DNA of 64,000 nt from Prorocentrum cordatum. Taxonomy: Eukaryota; Sar; Dinophyceae; Prorocentrales; Prorocentraceae. A model generated the notes under the pieces. It searched no databases and had not been told where the DNA came from. It saw nothing but the letters and a program-made list of their open reading frames with translations. Made by a program: the position numbers and the translations under genes. Location: NCBI GenBank assembly GCA_963575745.1, contig CAUYUJ010014338.1, forward strand, positions 242,501 to 306,500, in the 5' to 3' direction. Numbering within the stretch: the stretch's first letter is position 1; every line of letters begins with the position of its first letter. Below are positions 54,560 through 64,000 of the stretch, one piece after another.

Positions 54560-56010
54560 CAATGCCGCTTCCCCCCGAGGGCTCGTGGACGCGCAGACGC
54601 TGCCCCCGAACCCCGAGGCGCCCGAGACCGCGACCGTCCCTCAATGCGGGCCCGAAGAGAGGTGGCCGCTGTAGGCAGCAGCATGAGGCCCGAGACGAGC
54701 TCCTCGACCATTTCGGCATCGTACTGGACCGAAAACCGCGCCGTCGACATGGCCCATGCAGAGTTGAAGATGCTGGAAAGCGGGCGTCTGCACCCAAAAG
54801 CCCGCACCAGCCTGCCGAGGACCATCATGCACACCCGCCAGGGCACCCGCTCCTGCGACCACGTCGCGAGGCAAAGGGCAGCGGTACTCAACGCCTTGGG
54901 GCCTGGCTCTGCAAGCCGCCCGCTAACGCCATCCACGTCGGCCCCCATGCGCTCAACTCGCGTCTCCCGCAGGTGGGTCTTCTCCGCCGAGTAGGCCACG
55001 CCAGCGCACCTGTAGCTCTCGCGAACGCGCTGCTGGCAGTCCGCCTCGGTGCCCCCGCGCTGTCGCGCCCGAACCTCGTCCGCGATCTCGGGCGCGTCGA
55101 ATTCGTCGATGTAGACCTGCCACCAGTCAGCCTCGCAGCCACTGCCAAGCTCGACGATCGGGCGTGCCTCGTCCTTCCGCCACTCCAGCTCAGACGGAAG
55201 CCCTGCACCCCTGGGCGGCGGCAGGCGGCGCAGCCTGCGGCGAATGTGCTGGGAGATTGGGGCCGCCAGCGTCCACCCCGTGGCAATCGCCGCGGGCGCG
55301 ATGTACACCCGCCGCTCGGGGCGCCCGAAGAGCGCGCCAGCAAGAGACCTGCCGACCGCCATGTAGGGGTGCCAGGCCTTGGGGACCTCCAGACGAAGAA
55401 GGCCCCCTTCTGGTCGTCACGCGCCCACAGCAGCAACTTGCTCTCGGGGATGTGCAGGGGCACCCAGCTTGTGGACGCCGCGAGGAGTGAAGCTTCACCG
55501 ACAGGCGGTTCGAGCAGGGCGCTGCCAAGAACCATGTTCAAGATCAGCCTGGTGACCCGCTCGCCGCCTGGCCCTGGCTTGCCCTCCCTTGCCACAACGA
55601 AGGGCCCGTTCAAGATCGGCTCGCCCCTGACCCAGACGAACTGGTCCTCGCTCAGCACCGCGGAGATCCCGAGCTCCGCGAGGTGCACCGCGAGCTCGCG
55701 CCAACCCGCTTCGTCCGCGACGTTGGCCCTGGCACGAGGCCTGGGGCCGGGCCAGTCGGCCTCGGGAAGGAGGGCCTTCACGGGCGAGGCTAGCCACTCG
55801 GCAACGTCGTGCTCCACGAGGTCTAGGGCGCCCAACACCGCGGCATGCTCGGGCCGCGGCAAGCCGGGCGCCGGCTCGGCGAGCGCGCAGGGCAACGCCT
55901 TAGCCGCGGGCTCGCCTGAATAGCCCACGGTCGCCTCGCCGAGGACCGCGTCGGCGGCGGGCGCGCTCGCCTGCTTGAACGGGTGCCCCGGGAAGCCGAC
56001 GACTCGGGAG
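54560..56010 (-). pseudogene. Element reverse transcriptase, DIRS-like
   Basis: The upstream frame gives LNSRVVGFPGHPFKQASAPA, SEDQFVWVRGEPILNGPFVV and RVTRLILNMVLGS. Motif A follows as WARDDQKGAFFVW (about 55,390-55,425), the DD of the WsgDD-type block. One base later (near 55,385) coding moves frame to VPKAWHPYMAVGRSLAGALF. Motif C is WWQVYIDEFDAPEI (about 55,085-55,130): the usual YxDD reads YIDE, so the second aspartate is glutamate. The thumb region LGRLVRAFGCRRPLSSIFNS follows. The order and spacing fit DIRS-type reverse transcriptases. It would copy element RNA into DNA. Confidence 0.8.
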
Positions 56011-56362
56011 TTCAGGATCCCCACCGCCTGCTGCTGCACCTGAGACGAGATCGGGTGATGCCTCCAACACTTTCTGCAGCGACCACAGTGCATGAAATTC
56101 AGCGCCGCGACGGTGAGAAGCAACCGGGCCTCCTCAGCTACTTGACGAGCGAACGGCCTGGCCCTGCACCTGCGGCCAGCACCCCTGATCGTGCACCAGC
56201 GCCTGACAGCCAGGAGACTTGGCAGGGGCAACGGCGACAGGTCACGAACGCGCCTGCCGCTCCCCATAAGTGTAGACACGTGCTCTGCAATTTCTCTCGA
56301 GAGAGTCCCCAGGCTGCCAGGGTGGCGCTCGCCGAGCTGCACGAGGTGCACTGTCTGCACTG

Positions 56363-57457
56363 TCATGTCGACGCTCGTGATGGTCGTGCCGAACTGGACC
56401 GCGACCTCGTCGCGCCCCGCCCCAGCGCCCCGCGTGGCAGAGCCCGCGGCGGGGAGGCCCCGCATGCCGCGTGGGAGAGAGGTGCTCGCCAGTTCCCGAT
56501 ACTGGCACCGGCTGGGAGGCGCTCCAGCCGCGAAGCGGCTCCTTGCCCCCTCCGCCTCCAGCCAGGGGAAGTCCTCGGACGCCAGCAGCGACCCGCTGCT
56601 ACAGGTCGGGGACCGCGCCGCGCCCTCCTCCTCAGAAGCTGCACCTCCAGCAGCCTCGGCAACGTCTGCCACTGCCTCTGGCCGCGCGACTCCGTCGTGA
56701 AGTCCCTCAGCCGCGCCTTGTACTCCTTCGACGCCCCGCCGTCCATCCTCGGGCGGACAGCCCTCGCCGCCTTGAAGTTCCGCGGGGCCTGCAAGCCTCC
56801 AGCGGGCAGCTCCTCTGCGGTCTTGTCGAGCTGCGCGACTCGCTGGTGAGGCGGTCTCTCGCCCTCCTCCGCGCTGCCCTTCGGCGCCCTCGCGCGGTCG
56901 GGCGCGCGATTGCCAGGCAGCCGCGCTGTCGCACGGGGGGGGGGGGGGGGGGGCGCCTGGCCTGCAGGAGGAGGCGCCAGCAGCGGGCGCGCCTCCTCCC
57001 GGCCTCCACTTGAACCCTGAGGCTTGCGGAGCCGGCTGCTGAGCTCCTCCAGCTTCAACTCGGCGAGCTCGATGCTGCGGATCATCTCCTCCTCCTCGTT
57101 GCGCAGAGTGGTGGGCTCGTCCTTGGCGGGGATCAGCTCGAGCCACTTCGCCGCGCCCCAGTGCCCGTCGCCGACTGCCACCTGCGCCGCCTTCAGCCGC
57201 TTGGTCAGAATGTCCAGCGCCTGAAGAATCGTGCCCTGGAGGAGAAAGTCGATCGCCTCGGCAAGCGTCCGCATCTCGCGATACGCAGCCACCCCGATCT
57301 GCTGCACTGGGTTCTGCGGCAAGTAGATCGTGATCACGTGCCTCAGGACAAGCGCCGTCGTCGGGTCAACAGCCGCGTCGCCCTCGACGGCGCCGAGGAA
57401 CTCTGCCATCTGCGTCGGCGTGAGCTCCGACAACCTGCGTGGCTGGTCCTGCGCCAT
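56363..57457 (-). pseudogene. Element ORF2 N-terminal, helical gag-like domain
   Basis: The frame opens MAQDQPRRLSELTPTQMAEF at 57,457 and continues with LRHVITIYLPQNPVQQIG, AIDFLLQGTILQALDILTKR and EEEEMIRSIELAELKLEEL. It looks mostly helical, like a capsid domain, then turns Pro-rich. A G run of 18 at 56,937-56,954 (poly-Pro codons) sits where coding character weakens, then returns as MDGGASKEYKARLRDFTTES. The run is a likely slippage or sequencing-error site. Downstream coding (VAVQFGTTITSVDMTVQTVH) continues in another frame towards the reverse transcriptase. The start follows the ORF1 stop by about 30 bp. Confidence 0.6.
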
Positions 57458-57487
57458 CTTCCTGCAGTGAGCCCGCTTGGACGCAAG

Positions 57488-58763
57488 TCACCCCGTGGCC
57501 GCGGCCCCGTCGGCCGCGCCGAGGGGGCCCGAGGCGGCGCCAGCGCCCGAGCTGCCAGCGGCCTGCGCGGCCGAGCTCTTGAGCACCGCTATGAGCGCCG
57601 TCGCCAGCTCCTTCACGCTTTCGCCCGCAGCTCCCCCGCTGGCCACAGCCGCAGCAGCTGGGCCGCTTGAGCCGCGCGCCGCATCGGCGCTGGGGGCCTT
57701 GGCGACCTTCGCCATGCGCTCCGCGAGCACCTCGGCGAGGCCCCGCTTCTTTGGCTTGCCCTCGCTCGGCGCGCCCTCTGCGCTGTCCAGAGGTGAGCCA
57801 GCCGCAGCGACTCCGCGCGCTGCCGAGGCGAACCAGTCCCGCGCCGCAGCGAACCTGGCCCGCAGCTCGTCCCGCGCGGGCTCCAGGTCGAGTGGGGGAC
57901 CTGCAGCCCGCGCGACCAGGGCACTGTCGCCGAGCAGCCCATCGAAGGGGGCGCCGTGGCCCACGACCGTGCGCTCGGCTGCATGCGGCCCTGCTGCCCC
58001 AGGCGTCGGCGGCGCAGCACTGTCCTTCGTCGGGCGCGCCGACCGGTGTTGGGCGGCCAGCCGCGCCGCGCGCGGCCCCAGCAGGTCCGCGGGCCAGACC
58101 GCCTCGGGGTTGCGGGGGAAGCAGTTGGAGAAGACTTCAGCGATGTCCTCCGCCTCCAGCCTGCGGGCGTCCACGGCGTGGGCAAGCTCGTCGCGGCCCG
58201 CAGGTGCCTCCATGCCGCGCGGCTCGCCCGTGCATGTGCAGCAGGGCGTTGGGGGAAATCCCGCCCGCCGCGCCTGGAGACGCCGCCCACCAGCCCCAGT
58301 GCGCATCGTCGCTAAAACAGGACATCGCACGCACGAGCTGCTCGGAGGCGGCTGTGGCCCGCAGCGCCAGCCACGCGAAACCCCACTGCCGCTCCCCATC
58401 GCCGCTGAACCCCGTACTCAAGTAGAGCGAGTTCGGCTCGATGACAGTCGGGTCTGCGGGCGACGGCTCCAGCTCCTCCAAGGCGGCCGCAGCCTCGTCG
58501 TCGTCCTCGACGACCTCGAGCTCCAAGCCGCCGCCGAGCCGCTCCCCGACCGAGGCGACGACGCCGCCTCCGCGAGCTGCACCCATCTCCCGTCCTGGAG
58601 TGCGCTCGTGCTCCGCGCACCGAGCGCGCGCGGCGCGCCGTGGCCCGGGCCCGCCGCCAGGCCGCGCGACGGCGTCGCGCGGATGCCACGGCGCACTGCG
58701 ACCCTCGCGCCGCGGCGGACGCACCGCCGAGACGCGGGAGAGGGGGGCCTGGCTCGGCGCCAA
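57488..58763 (-). pseudogene. Element ORF1, gag-like, frameshifted
   Basis: Minus strand. Coding character runs first in the frame with ELEVVEDDDEAAAALEELEP, EPNSLYLSTGFSGDGERQWG and ASEQLVRAMSCFSDDAHWGW. It then moves near 58,210 to the frame with RDELAHAVDARRLEAEDIAE and VFSNCFPRNPEAVWPADLLG, ending at 57,488 in an Ala/Gly/Ser-rich tail with GKPKKRGLAEVLAERMAKVA. There is no CCHC knuckle. It probably packages element RNA, judged by position only. Confidence 0.5.
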
Positions 58764-58767
58764 AACT

Positions 58768-58860
58768 CACGAGCCAGAACAGCTCTGGAACGGAGGGAAG
58801 ACGGCGTAGGGGATGCACGCGCCAATGGGCATGACCATGCAAACCAATATACGGACATAT
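58768..58860. repeat. 92-bp block homologous to the 451-bp array unit
   Basis: Starts GAGCCAGAACAGCTCTGGAA and ends CAATATACGGACA. It matches the array segment GAGCCAGAACAGCCCTGGAA...GTATACGGACA (for example 48,405-48,492) at roughly 84% identity in the same orientation. It ends in (TA)n, as does the equivalent point of array unit 1 at about 47,577. Confidence 0.8.
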
Positions 58861-58864
58861 ATAT

Positions 58865-58897
<33 letters not shown>

Positions 58898-59147
58898 AAT
58901 AGAGATAGAGAGAGAGAGAGAAACAAAAAACAACAAAGAGGGAGAGAGAGAGAGGGAGCGAAACAACAGAGAGATGTATACACACATATATAGAGAGTGA
59001 GAGAGAGAGGGATAGGGAGATATATATATATATATAGAGAGAGAGAAACACAAAATATAAAACTAAATACAGACCAACATCCAAAACAGAAAATGAAGAG
59101 ATAGAGGGATATATATATATATATATATATCTATATATTGAGCGAGA

Positions 59148-59196
<49 letters not shown>

Positions 59197-59413
59197 CAAA
59201 AGAGAGAGAGACAGAGAACAACAAAAAAAAGAGGGAGCGGACAATAAGAGAGAAATAGGGAGAGATATAGATACATATATAGAAAGAGGGATATATATAG
59301 AGAGAGAGAGAGAGATAAATAGATAAGTAAATAAAACACCAACAACCAAAACATACCATAAATATATAGAGGGGCATAGAGAGAGAGAGAGAGAGATAGA
59401 GAGAGAAAAAAAT

Positions 59414-59511
<98 letters not shown>

Positions 59512-59515
59512 TATC
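58856..59515. repeat. (GA)n/(TA)n microsatellite, 660 bp
   Basis: AGAGAGAG runs interspersed with ATATATAT and short AAACAAAA islands. Minus-strand frames of Ser/Leu/Tyr repeats up to 195 codons are artefacts. Confidence 0.95.
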
Positions 59516-59519
59516 ATCA

Positions 59520-60440
59520 CCACATACGGGCGGCAACGCGGCACGGATGGCCTATAGTTTGCGGTATATCTGGTGGCTCACGGGCTTGTCGAAGCGGGGC
59601 GGGGGGGGGGGGCGTATAATGGCAGGCGGGCAGGAGAGAGAGGGTGGGAGAGAAAATGACCAAGGATACACTGAGTTCGACTGGCCTCTCGCTGCACCAC
59701 TCGTGATGAGGCCCCCGCAGAGGTAGAGGTCAACGCGCGCGGTCAGAAGAATCGGACGCAGCGTTATCAGAACTTTGGACAAGACCAGCACAAAGCATAG
59801 GCGCACAGTTGGATCATGGAAGAGAGTCGACGCCATCCAATGTCTGGGCGCGCGCAATGGTCAGCTAAAGGGGGGAAGGGTCGGGGGGGGGAAGCTTCTG
59901 CAGGTTCAGGACGAAGGAAAACGGCAAGGGGGGGTCGAGCGTTGCCTGCCAGACTCAACGCTTAACAAAACAGAGGCACGTCACCGAAGGCTAATCTCTG
60001 CTGCTTGAGTCTAAAGAGAATGGGAGGGGCCAAAGCAAGGGTAGGTAAATGCAGCCCCCCAGAATCGCGGCCCCCACGAGACCTGCGAACAGGCGCTGCA
60101 CAACAACCTGCTCGCGACAATCTGCGATGGTGAATGGGGGCTGGGGGGTGCATCATTTCCTGGAGATATCACGCTTCGCGAGATGAGCCCAGTGCAAGGT
60201 CGCGTAGACCTCGAAAGCTAATGGCGCGCACCAGCCATCTACGGGTAGCAAACCCCAGATCGCACAAGCGGCGGCGAAACCTGCAACGAAACGACCACAT
60301 CACCACATTGCTGCCAAGAGCACCATGGGACAAACGGAGCGTCTTCCCATTTACTCTCAATCACGCACGCATACACGCCGCCAAGTCTCGACACAATGTT
60401 TCAGACTGTCACAGAGGACCGAGCCGCCGATGATGTCGAG
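59520..60440. other. Unassigned DNA
   Basis: Moderate GC with short G runs (59,600-59,612; 59,881-59,892). No recognised domain on either strand. Confidence 0.35.
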
Positions 60441-63170
60441 CGCCTGGGGGGGGGGGCGCGGATGCGCGGAGGAAGCGGGCCCAGATGCGCCGATTGACCT
60501 GGCCCGCGACCGACCTGTCTTTGAGCGCGCTCTCAAGTCGAGGCCGCCTGGCCCCGGGATGGCTTCTTCGAGGGGAGGTGCTTCGTGCCCAGGACCGACT
60601 GGGGCCGGCCCATCCTGGGCCCCATCTCGGGCGGGGCGGCCACGGGAGTCGGGGGGCGCATTCGCAGGGGTTCGCCCGTGGACTTCGAGTCCGCCTGGGC
60701 CTCGGCGAGCTACGTTATCCTGCTTCCAAACGCCGCCTTCATCCCTGCTGCCTCGTTTTTATCCTGGCGCCCGAGCATCATCTCTCAAATCATCTCCTTC
60801 TGGTCCTTCTGGCAGGCGCAGCGCTCGGCGCCCATGTCCGCCAAAGTCTCCCCCAACTTCTCCGCGTCGCGGGATCGAGGGGGCGCCGAGCGAGACCTGC
60901 GTTTGCCCCGGCGACTGCGGCCACCGTCGCAGTGGCCCCGAGCTTCGCGGTCGCGTCTCTCGCGGTCTCGAACCCTGTCAAGATCGCGGCCCGCGCTGCT
61001 GCTGCCGTCGCGATGGCGGCCCCAGCCGCGGCGACCATGACCTCCGCCGCGGTCGCCCTCGCGGCGCCGCCATTGGCCGCCTCCCGAGCGTCGGCCACCG
61101 CAGCCGCGACGACCGCCCTGATCCTGGTCGCCCCCGCCCCAGATAGGTCGCCGCGCCTGGCGCCAACCCGGGGCCACTCGCGCCTTCTGAACTGCGGCGG
61201 GCCATCGACTCGCACTCGCGGCCGCGCCGATGAAACCCGGAGGGCCGCCCAGTTAGATCACCTCGAGAGTCTCTTCGGGAATCCAGGACAGGGCGACGTG
61301 GATCGCGAGCGGGAGTTGTCGGGCACGCGCTAGTCTGCCCGAGAACAATGAGCGAACCACCCCAACCCCCCTGGGCGTTGCGCCTGGCAAGGGGGGCAGG
61401 TTCGTCTTGGATCGGGGGCCAGGTTCAGGTCCTGGATGTTCGAGCCAGGTCACGCGGCCTTTCTACGGTGCGATCCGCGTGGGGCCCTCTAGACGCCGCG
61501 GCTCGAGGCCCAGCCAAACGCGCGGTCTTTCGAATCCTGGAGGTTGGAAGCGGGGGGGGAGAGCTTCACCCGGCACATCAGCGCCAACTGCTCGAAGACT
61601 CAATGCCGCATTCCCCGCGGCGCGCCCCGCTGGCGCCCCAGATGCCACCATCGCACCGACGCTGTCGGACTTCGATCGAAAATGACGACGTTGAAGTTTC
61701 GAAGCCAGTCCCAGCCGACTGTTCGGGCCGCTTCTGGGCACGCATAATTATCCTGCCGCGCAAGCAGGATAGAAATAGCCGCGCCTGGGAGGGCCCGCTG
61801 GCGAGCAACCCGCGCGACCCATCGACAATCCCCAACGCGGTCTAGAGCGACAGCCAGCAGTGCGCAAGCATCGTCCTCTTGATGTCACCCACAACAATAT
61901 TGAAATAATTGCGGGGCGCGCCCGTCGACGGCTTGGTTCTTGACCTCGCGACCGCGCTTCGCGAGCGCAGCGCCCGCCCCCGAGTGCTGCGCTCTTGCGG
62001 CTGACACTTCCCACCGCGCAGCGCCAATCAGGTCATCGCCGCTCTGCTCGCAGGCCTGGCCCGCATCAGCCGCCACTATGGAAAAGCCAGCTAGCCCGCC
62101 GGCAACCAGGAATGAGCCCGTGGAGAGACTGAGGGGCCATCGCGACAGTTCTTACTTCGCGCGCTGCCGCATCCACTTTGAACATTCCTGATAAGATACC
62201 GCTGACCCGAATCCCGCGGCGGACCGCGGGGCCTCTGCAACGGTGCCCCTCGGTGACAGGTGCATCTGCTGAGTTGGCAATCCTGCGCGCGCCTCCGCGA
62301 CAAGGCTCGTCGCAGCAACGGGCGCCATCGCCCAGGAAGACCTTTCTCTTGGCCGCAGGGAACGCGCGCGATCAACTCGTCGTTTTGGAGAGGCGGGGGC
62401 GTCGCGTTACCTTCTTCGGAGCTATGGGGGCGGGCCTTGGAGAGCCCTCGCCCGGAGCCATAAGGAAGCATTGCATTTAGAAACCTCACGCCCAACCATC
62501 CAATCGTCGTCAAATTCTGCCGTCTGGCGTAGTCCTCACGTCGCGCAGGGCCCGTGCGCCATCCGCGCCTTGCTCTCTTTCACATCGTCCGCAATGATGA
62601 TGTCGTTCTGCGCCTGGGGGGCAGCGGCCGATGACATGGACTCCATATTTTGCAATTGCACAGGTGGGGATAATGCGGGGTCCTTCGATAAGCGTTTGGC
62701 ATCCGGGATGCGCTTTGCCAGGAAGTCGAGACCCTTCCGGATGAGGGCTGGGGATAGCCTCGCCAAGGCAGCCTCGCTGCTTGGCCCCATTGGAGGAGCA
62801 CCTTGCGGGCTGACCCTTAGGGGAGTTTTTGAGGGGGCCACGCCGGTGGGCGCCAGCTACCTGGAAGGGCACGTAAATACAAAGGTTCGCTCTAAAAACG
62901 CGACTCAGCAACAGACGCGGGCAGGCACTCCGGCTTACATTCTGCGCATAGCCTACTCGCTGGAACTCTGCCTTTCCAAACCCGTCGCCACTGAAAGACA
63001 CTTCGAGTCGGCCGCCGTGGCCGAGATCCGGCGGGCTCGAACATCATGCCGCGGGCCATGCGCACGATGGCCCCGCGGACAGCCAGCTGGTACGCCGTCG
63101 AGCAACGGTCAAAAGGTGCGCGAATAACCATCGACCCCGCCGCTGGCAAACTCAAAAGTCCTCGGTGACG
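60440..63170. other. GC-rich region with unrecognised ORF fragments
   Basis: Many overlapping frames on both strands. Minus-strand pieces such as ARLSPALIRKGLDFLAKRIP (62,780-62,715) and YFNIVVGDIKRTMLAHCWLS (61,905-61,845) look weakly coding. SFSGDGFGKAEF (63,000-62,960) shares FSGDG with the retroelement ORF1. Alternating Ala/Gly/Arg frames at 60,790-61,200 are composition artefacts. Probably another decayed mobile element, unproven. Confidence 0.3.
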
Positions 63171-64000
63171 ATTGACATGTAACTTGACCTCGCAGAGACG
63201 GGCGAAGCCCTGGAGGATTTAAGGGGGCGAGGCTAGTTGTTCTGAAGAAGATCGCTCTTTTCCATTATGCTGAGCTGCGTGCAGTATGCTGGAGCTTTCC
63301 ATTTGCCGGCTGGGTGCCCGAGATGGTGGGGCGCCAAAACCCACCGCGGGCCTTTCTGATGGGTCTAGTGAAAGTGTTCTCTGATCTGTAGCACGGGGCC
63401 ACCTCCAACAGAGCGCTGGGAACCCAGCCTAGGGGTCCACGTGCCTCGTGGACCTTAACCTCCAATGCTGCTGGAGTCGCCGTTAACCAGACTGGGGAAG
63501 GTGAGCGTAGGGCAAGTCGTCGTCGCCATGATGGAGATCGTCTCATCTTCTTCCCCGCCGGGTTGGTGAAGAGTGTATTTTGCCCTCGTCGTTGGCTGAC
63601 AGACTCGCATTAAATCTCGTCAGCTGGATCCGCACTGGGCCCGAAATGTCTGATCGCTAATGTTTCGAGGTGGTAGCTAACTGCGTTGGACGGCAGCCAC
63701 AGGAAAGGGATGAAGAAAAGGGAACTTGCACATCGTCGGACCTCTCGATATCGAGAACGATTCCCTGGACGAGCCCGTGGAAGCGCGAGTCCTCGGAAAT
63801 GTTGCTGGACACGATCGAGCACCCCAGAGAGTTTGCCCGTCCTCAGGAGCGCCTTTTCAATATGCACCGAAGTGTGCGAGCCCAAACCGTACACCACTGC
63901 ACTATGTGGTTGCGACGGCATGTCTAACATGCTGCGCGTCGCAGTCAAAGCGACTGGCTCGTCGAAATCGTTCAAAGCTCGGCGCCACTCGGGAGGGAGA
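63170..64000. other. Unassigned right edge
   Basis: A minus-strand frame of 121 codons (63,610-63,975), opening MNDFDEPVALTATRSMLDMP and continuing with HSAVVYGLGSHTSVHIEKAL, has ordinary composition and could be an exon cut by the window edge, but I recognise no family. Confidence 0.25.

Larger units (their letters stand above)
52290..58765 (-). mobile_element. Tyrosine-recombinase (DIRS-like) retroelement with C5-methyltransferase
   Basis: Read on the minus strand, five coding blocks follow each other: gag-like ORFs (58.76-56.5 kb), reverse transcriptase (about 56.0-54.6), cytosine-C5 methyltransferase (54.5-53.5), RNase H (53.2-52.9) and a tyrosine recombinase (52.9-52.3). A tyrosine recombinase in place of an integrase defines DIRS-like elements, which insert by recombining a circular DNA copy. 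The whole block is GC-ending and distinct from its flanks. The coding frame changes about ten times, and several catalytic residues are altered, so it is inactive as it stands unless the changes are sequencing errors. Termini are not resolved; a 92-bp block shared with the 451-bp array sits at its 5' edge. Confidence 0.85.

Noticed and set aside
54556-55923. 455-codon plus-strand open frame
   Set aside because: It is antisense to the reverse transcriptase, which has motif support; high GC keeps the antisense frame open.
54888-57146. 752-codon minus-strand frame taken as a single intact protein
   Set aside because: Only parts of it (about 56.6-55.4 kb) carry family motifs; before and after, the coding signal is in other frames, so the length overstates an intact gene.
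57477-59000. 507-codon plus-strand open frame
   Set aside because: Antisense to the gag-like ORF1, Ala/Arg/Pro-rich, and running into the GA microsatellite.
58312-59544. Ser/Leu-rich membrane-like open frames of 137-223 codons
   Set aside because: They mostly translate the GA/TA microsatellite; outside it they are antisense or out of frame to the retroelement ORF1.
60485-61333. 282-codon plus-strand open frame, Ala-rich
   Set aside because: No domain; the antisense frame is Arg/Gly/Asp-rich, both typical of GC-biased DNA.

Overview
The window looks like nuclear DNA of a dinoflagellate. It is GC-rich, very repeat-dense, and almost free of long ordinary genes. Four signs point this way: a gene broken into exons of roughly 50-150 bp separated by kilobase introns, one with a GC donor; a degenerate Ty1/copia pol of the kind common in these genomes; a tyrosine-recombinase retroelement that carries a cytosine-C5 DNA methyltransferase; and two copies of a repeat containing a near-match to the dinoflagellate spliced leader. 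No species can be named from the sequence alone.

Layout. 1-3.67 kb: polypyrimidine tracts, a CCAAGAGG-type minisatellite and hairpin-forming arrays. 3.68-16.37 kb (minus strand): four exons that together read as the start of a SNF2-family ATPase core (Walker A, motif Ia, a linking exon, the TTYE segment). Their splice phases agree. The 9.2-kb intron between the last two holds a 2.4-kb minisatellite, a ~65-bp satellite, a tRNA-like SINE head and a foldback element; a second foldback lies in the preceding intron. 16.6-20 kb: CAT microsatellite, tandem repeats, a composite 12-bp-repeat element and the spliced-leader-like repeat. 20.2-22.3 kb (minus): copia pol remnant. 23.1-25.4 kb (minus): an unrecognised coding locus with frame breaks. 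25.5-47.5 kb: a mosaic of minisatellites, including an 18-bp array of ~1.75 kb, a 615-bp dimeric satellite, and three more copies of the composite element. 47.57-51.02 kb: eight tandem copies of a ~451-bp unit with a dimeric higher-order pattern. 52.3-58.8 kb (minus): the tyrosine-recombinase retroelement. Its order is gag-like ORFs, reverse transcriptase, C5-methyltransferase, RNase H, tyrosine recombinase, with several frameshifts and altered catalytic residues. 58.86-59.5 kb: GA/TA microsatellite. 59.5-64 kb: GC-rich DNA with only unrecognised ORF fragments.

How it fits together. The SNF2 gene is the only locus resembling a host gene of known type; it probably continues beyond the left edge. 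Nearly everything else is transposon wreckage or tandem repeat. Most long open frames are by-products of repeats whose period is a multiple of three or of strong base bias. The most interesting items are the methyltransferase-bearing retroelement, the repeat-array unit that recurs at that element's 5' edge, the four-copy composite 12-bp-repeat element, and the SNF2 gene hidden in tiny exons.
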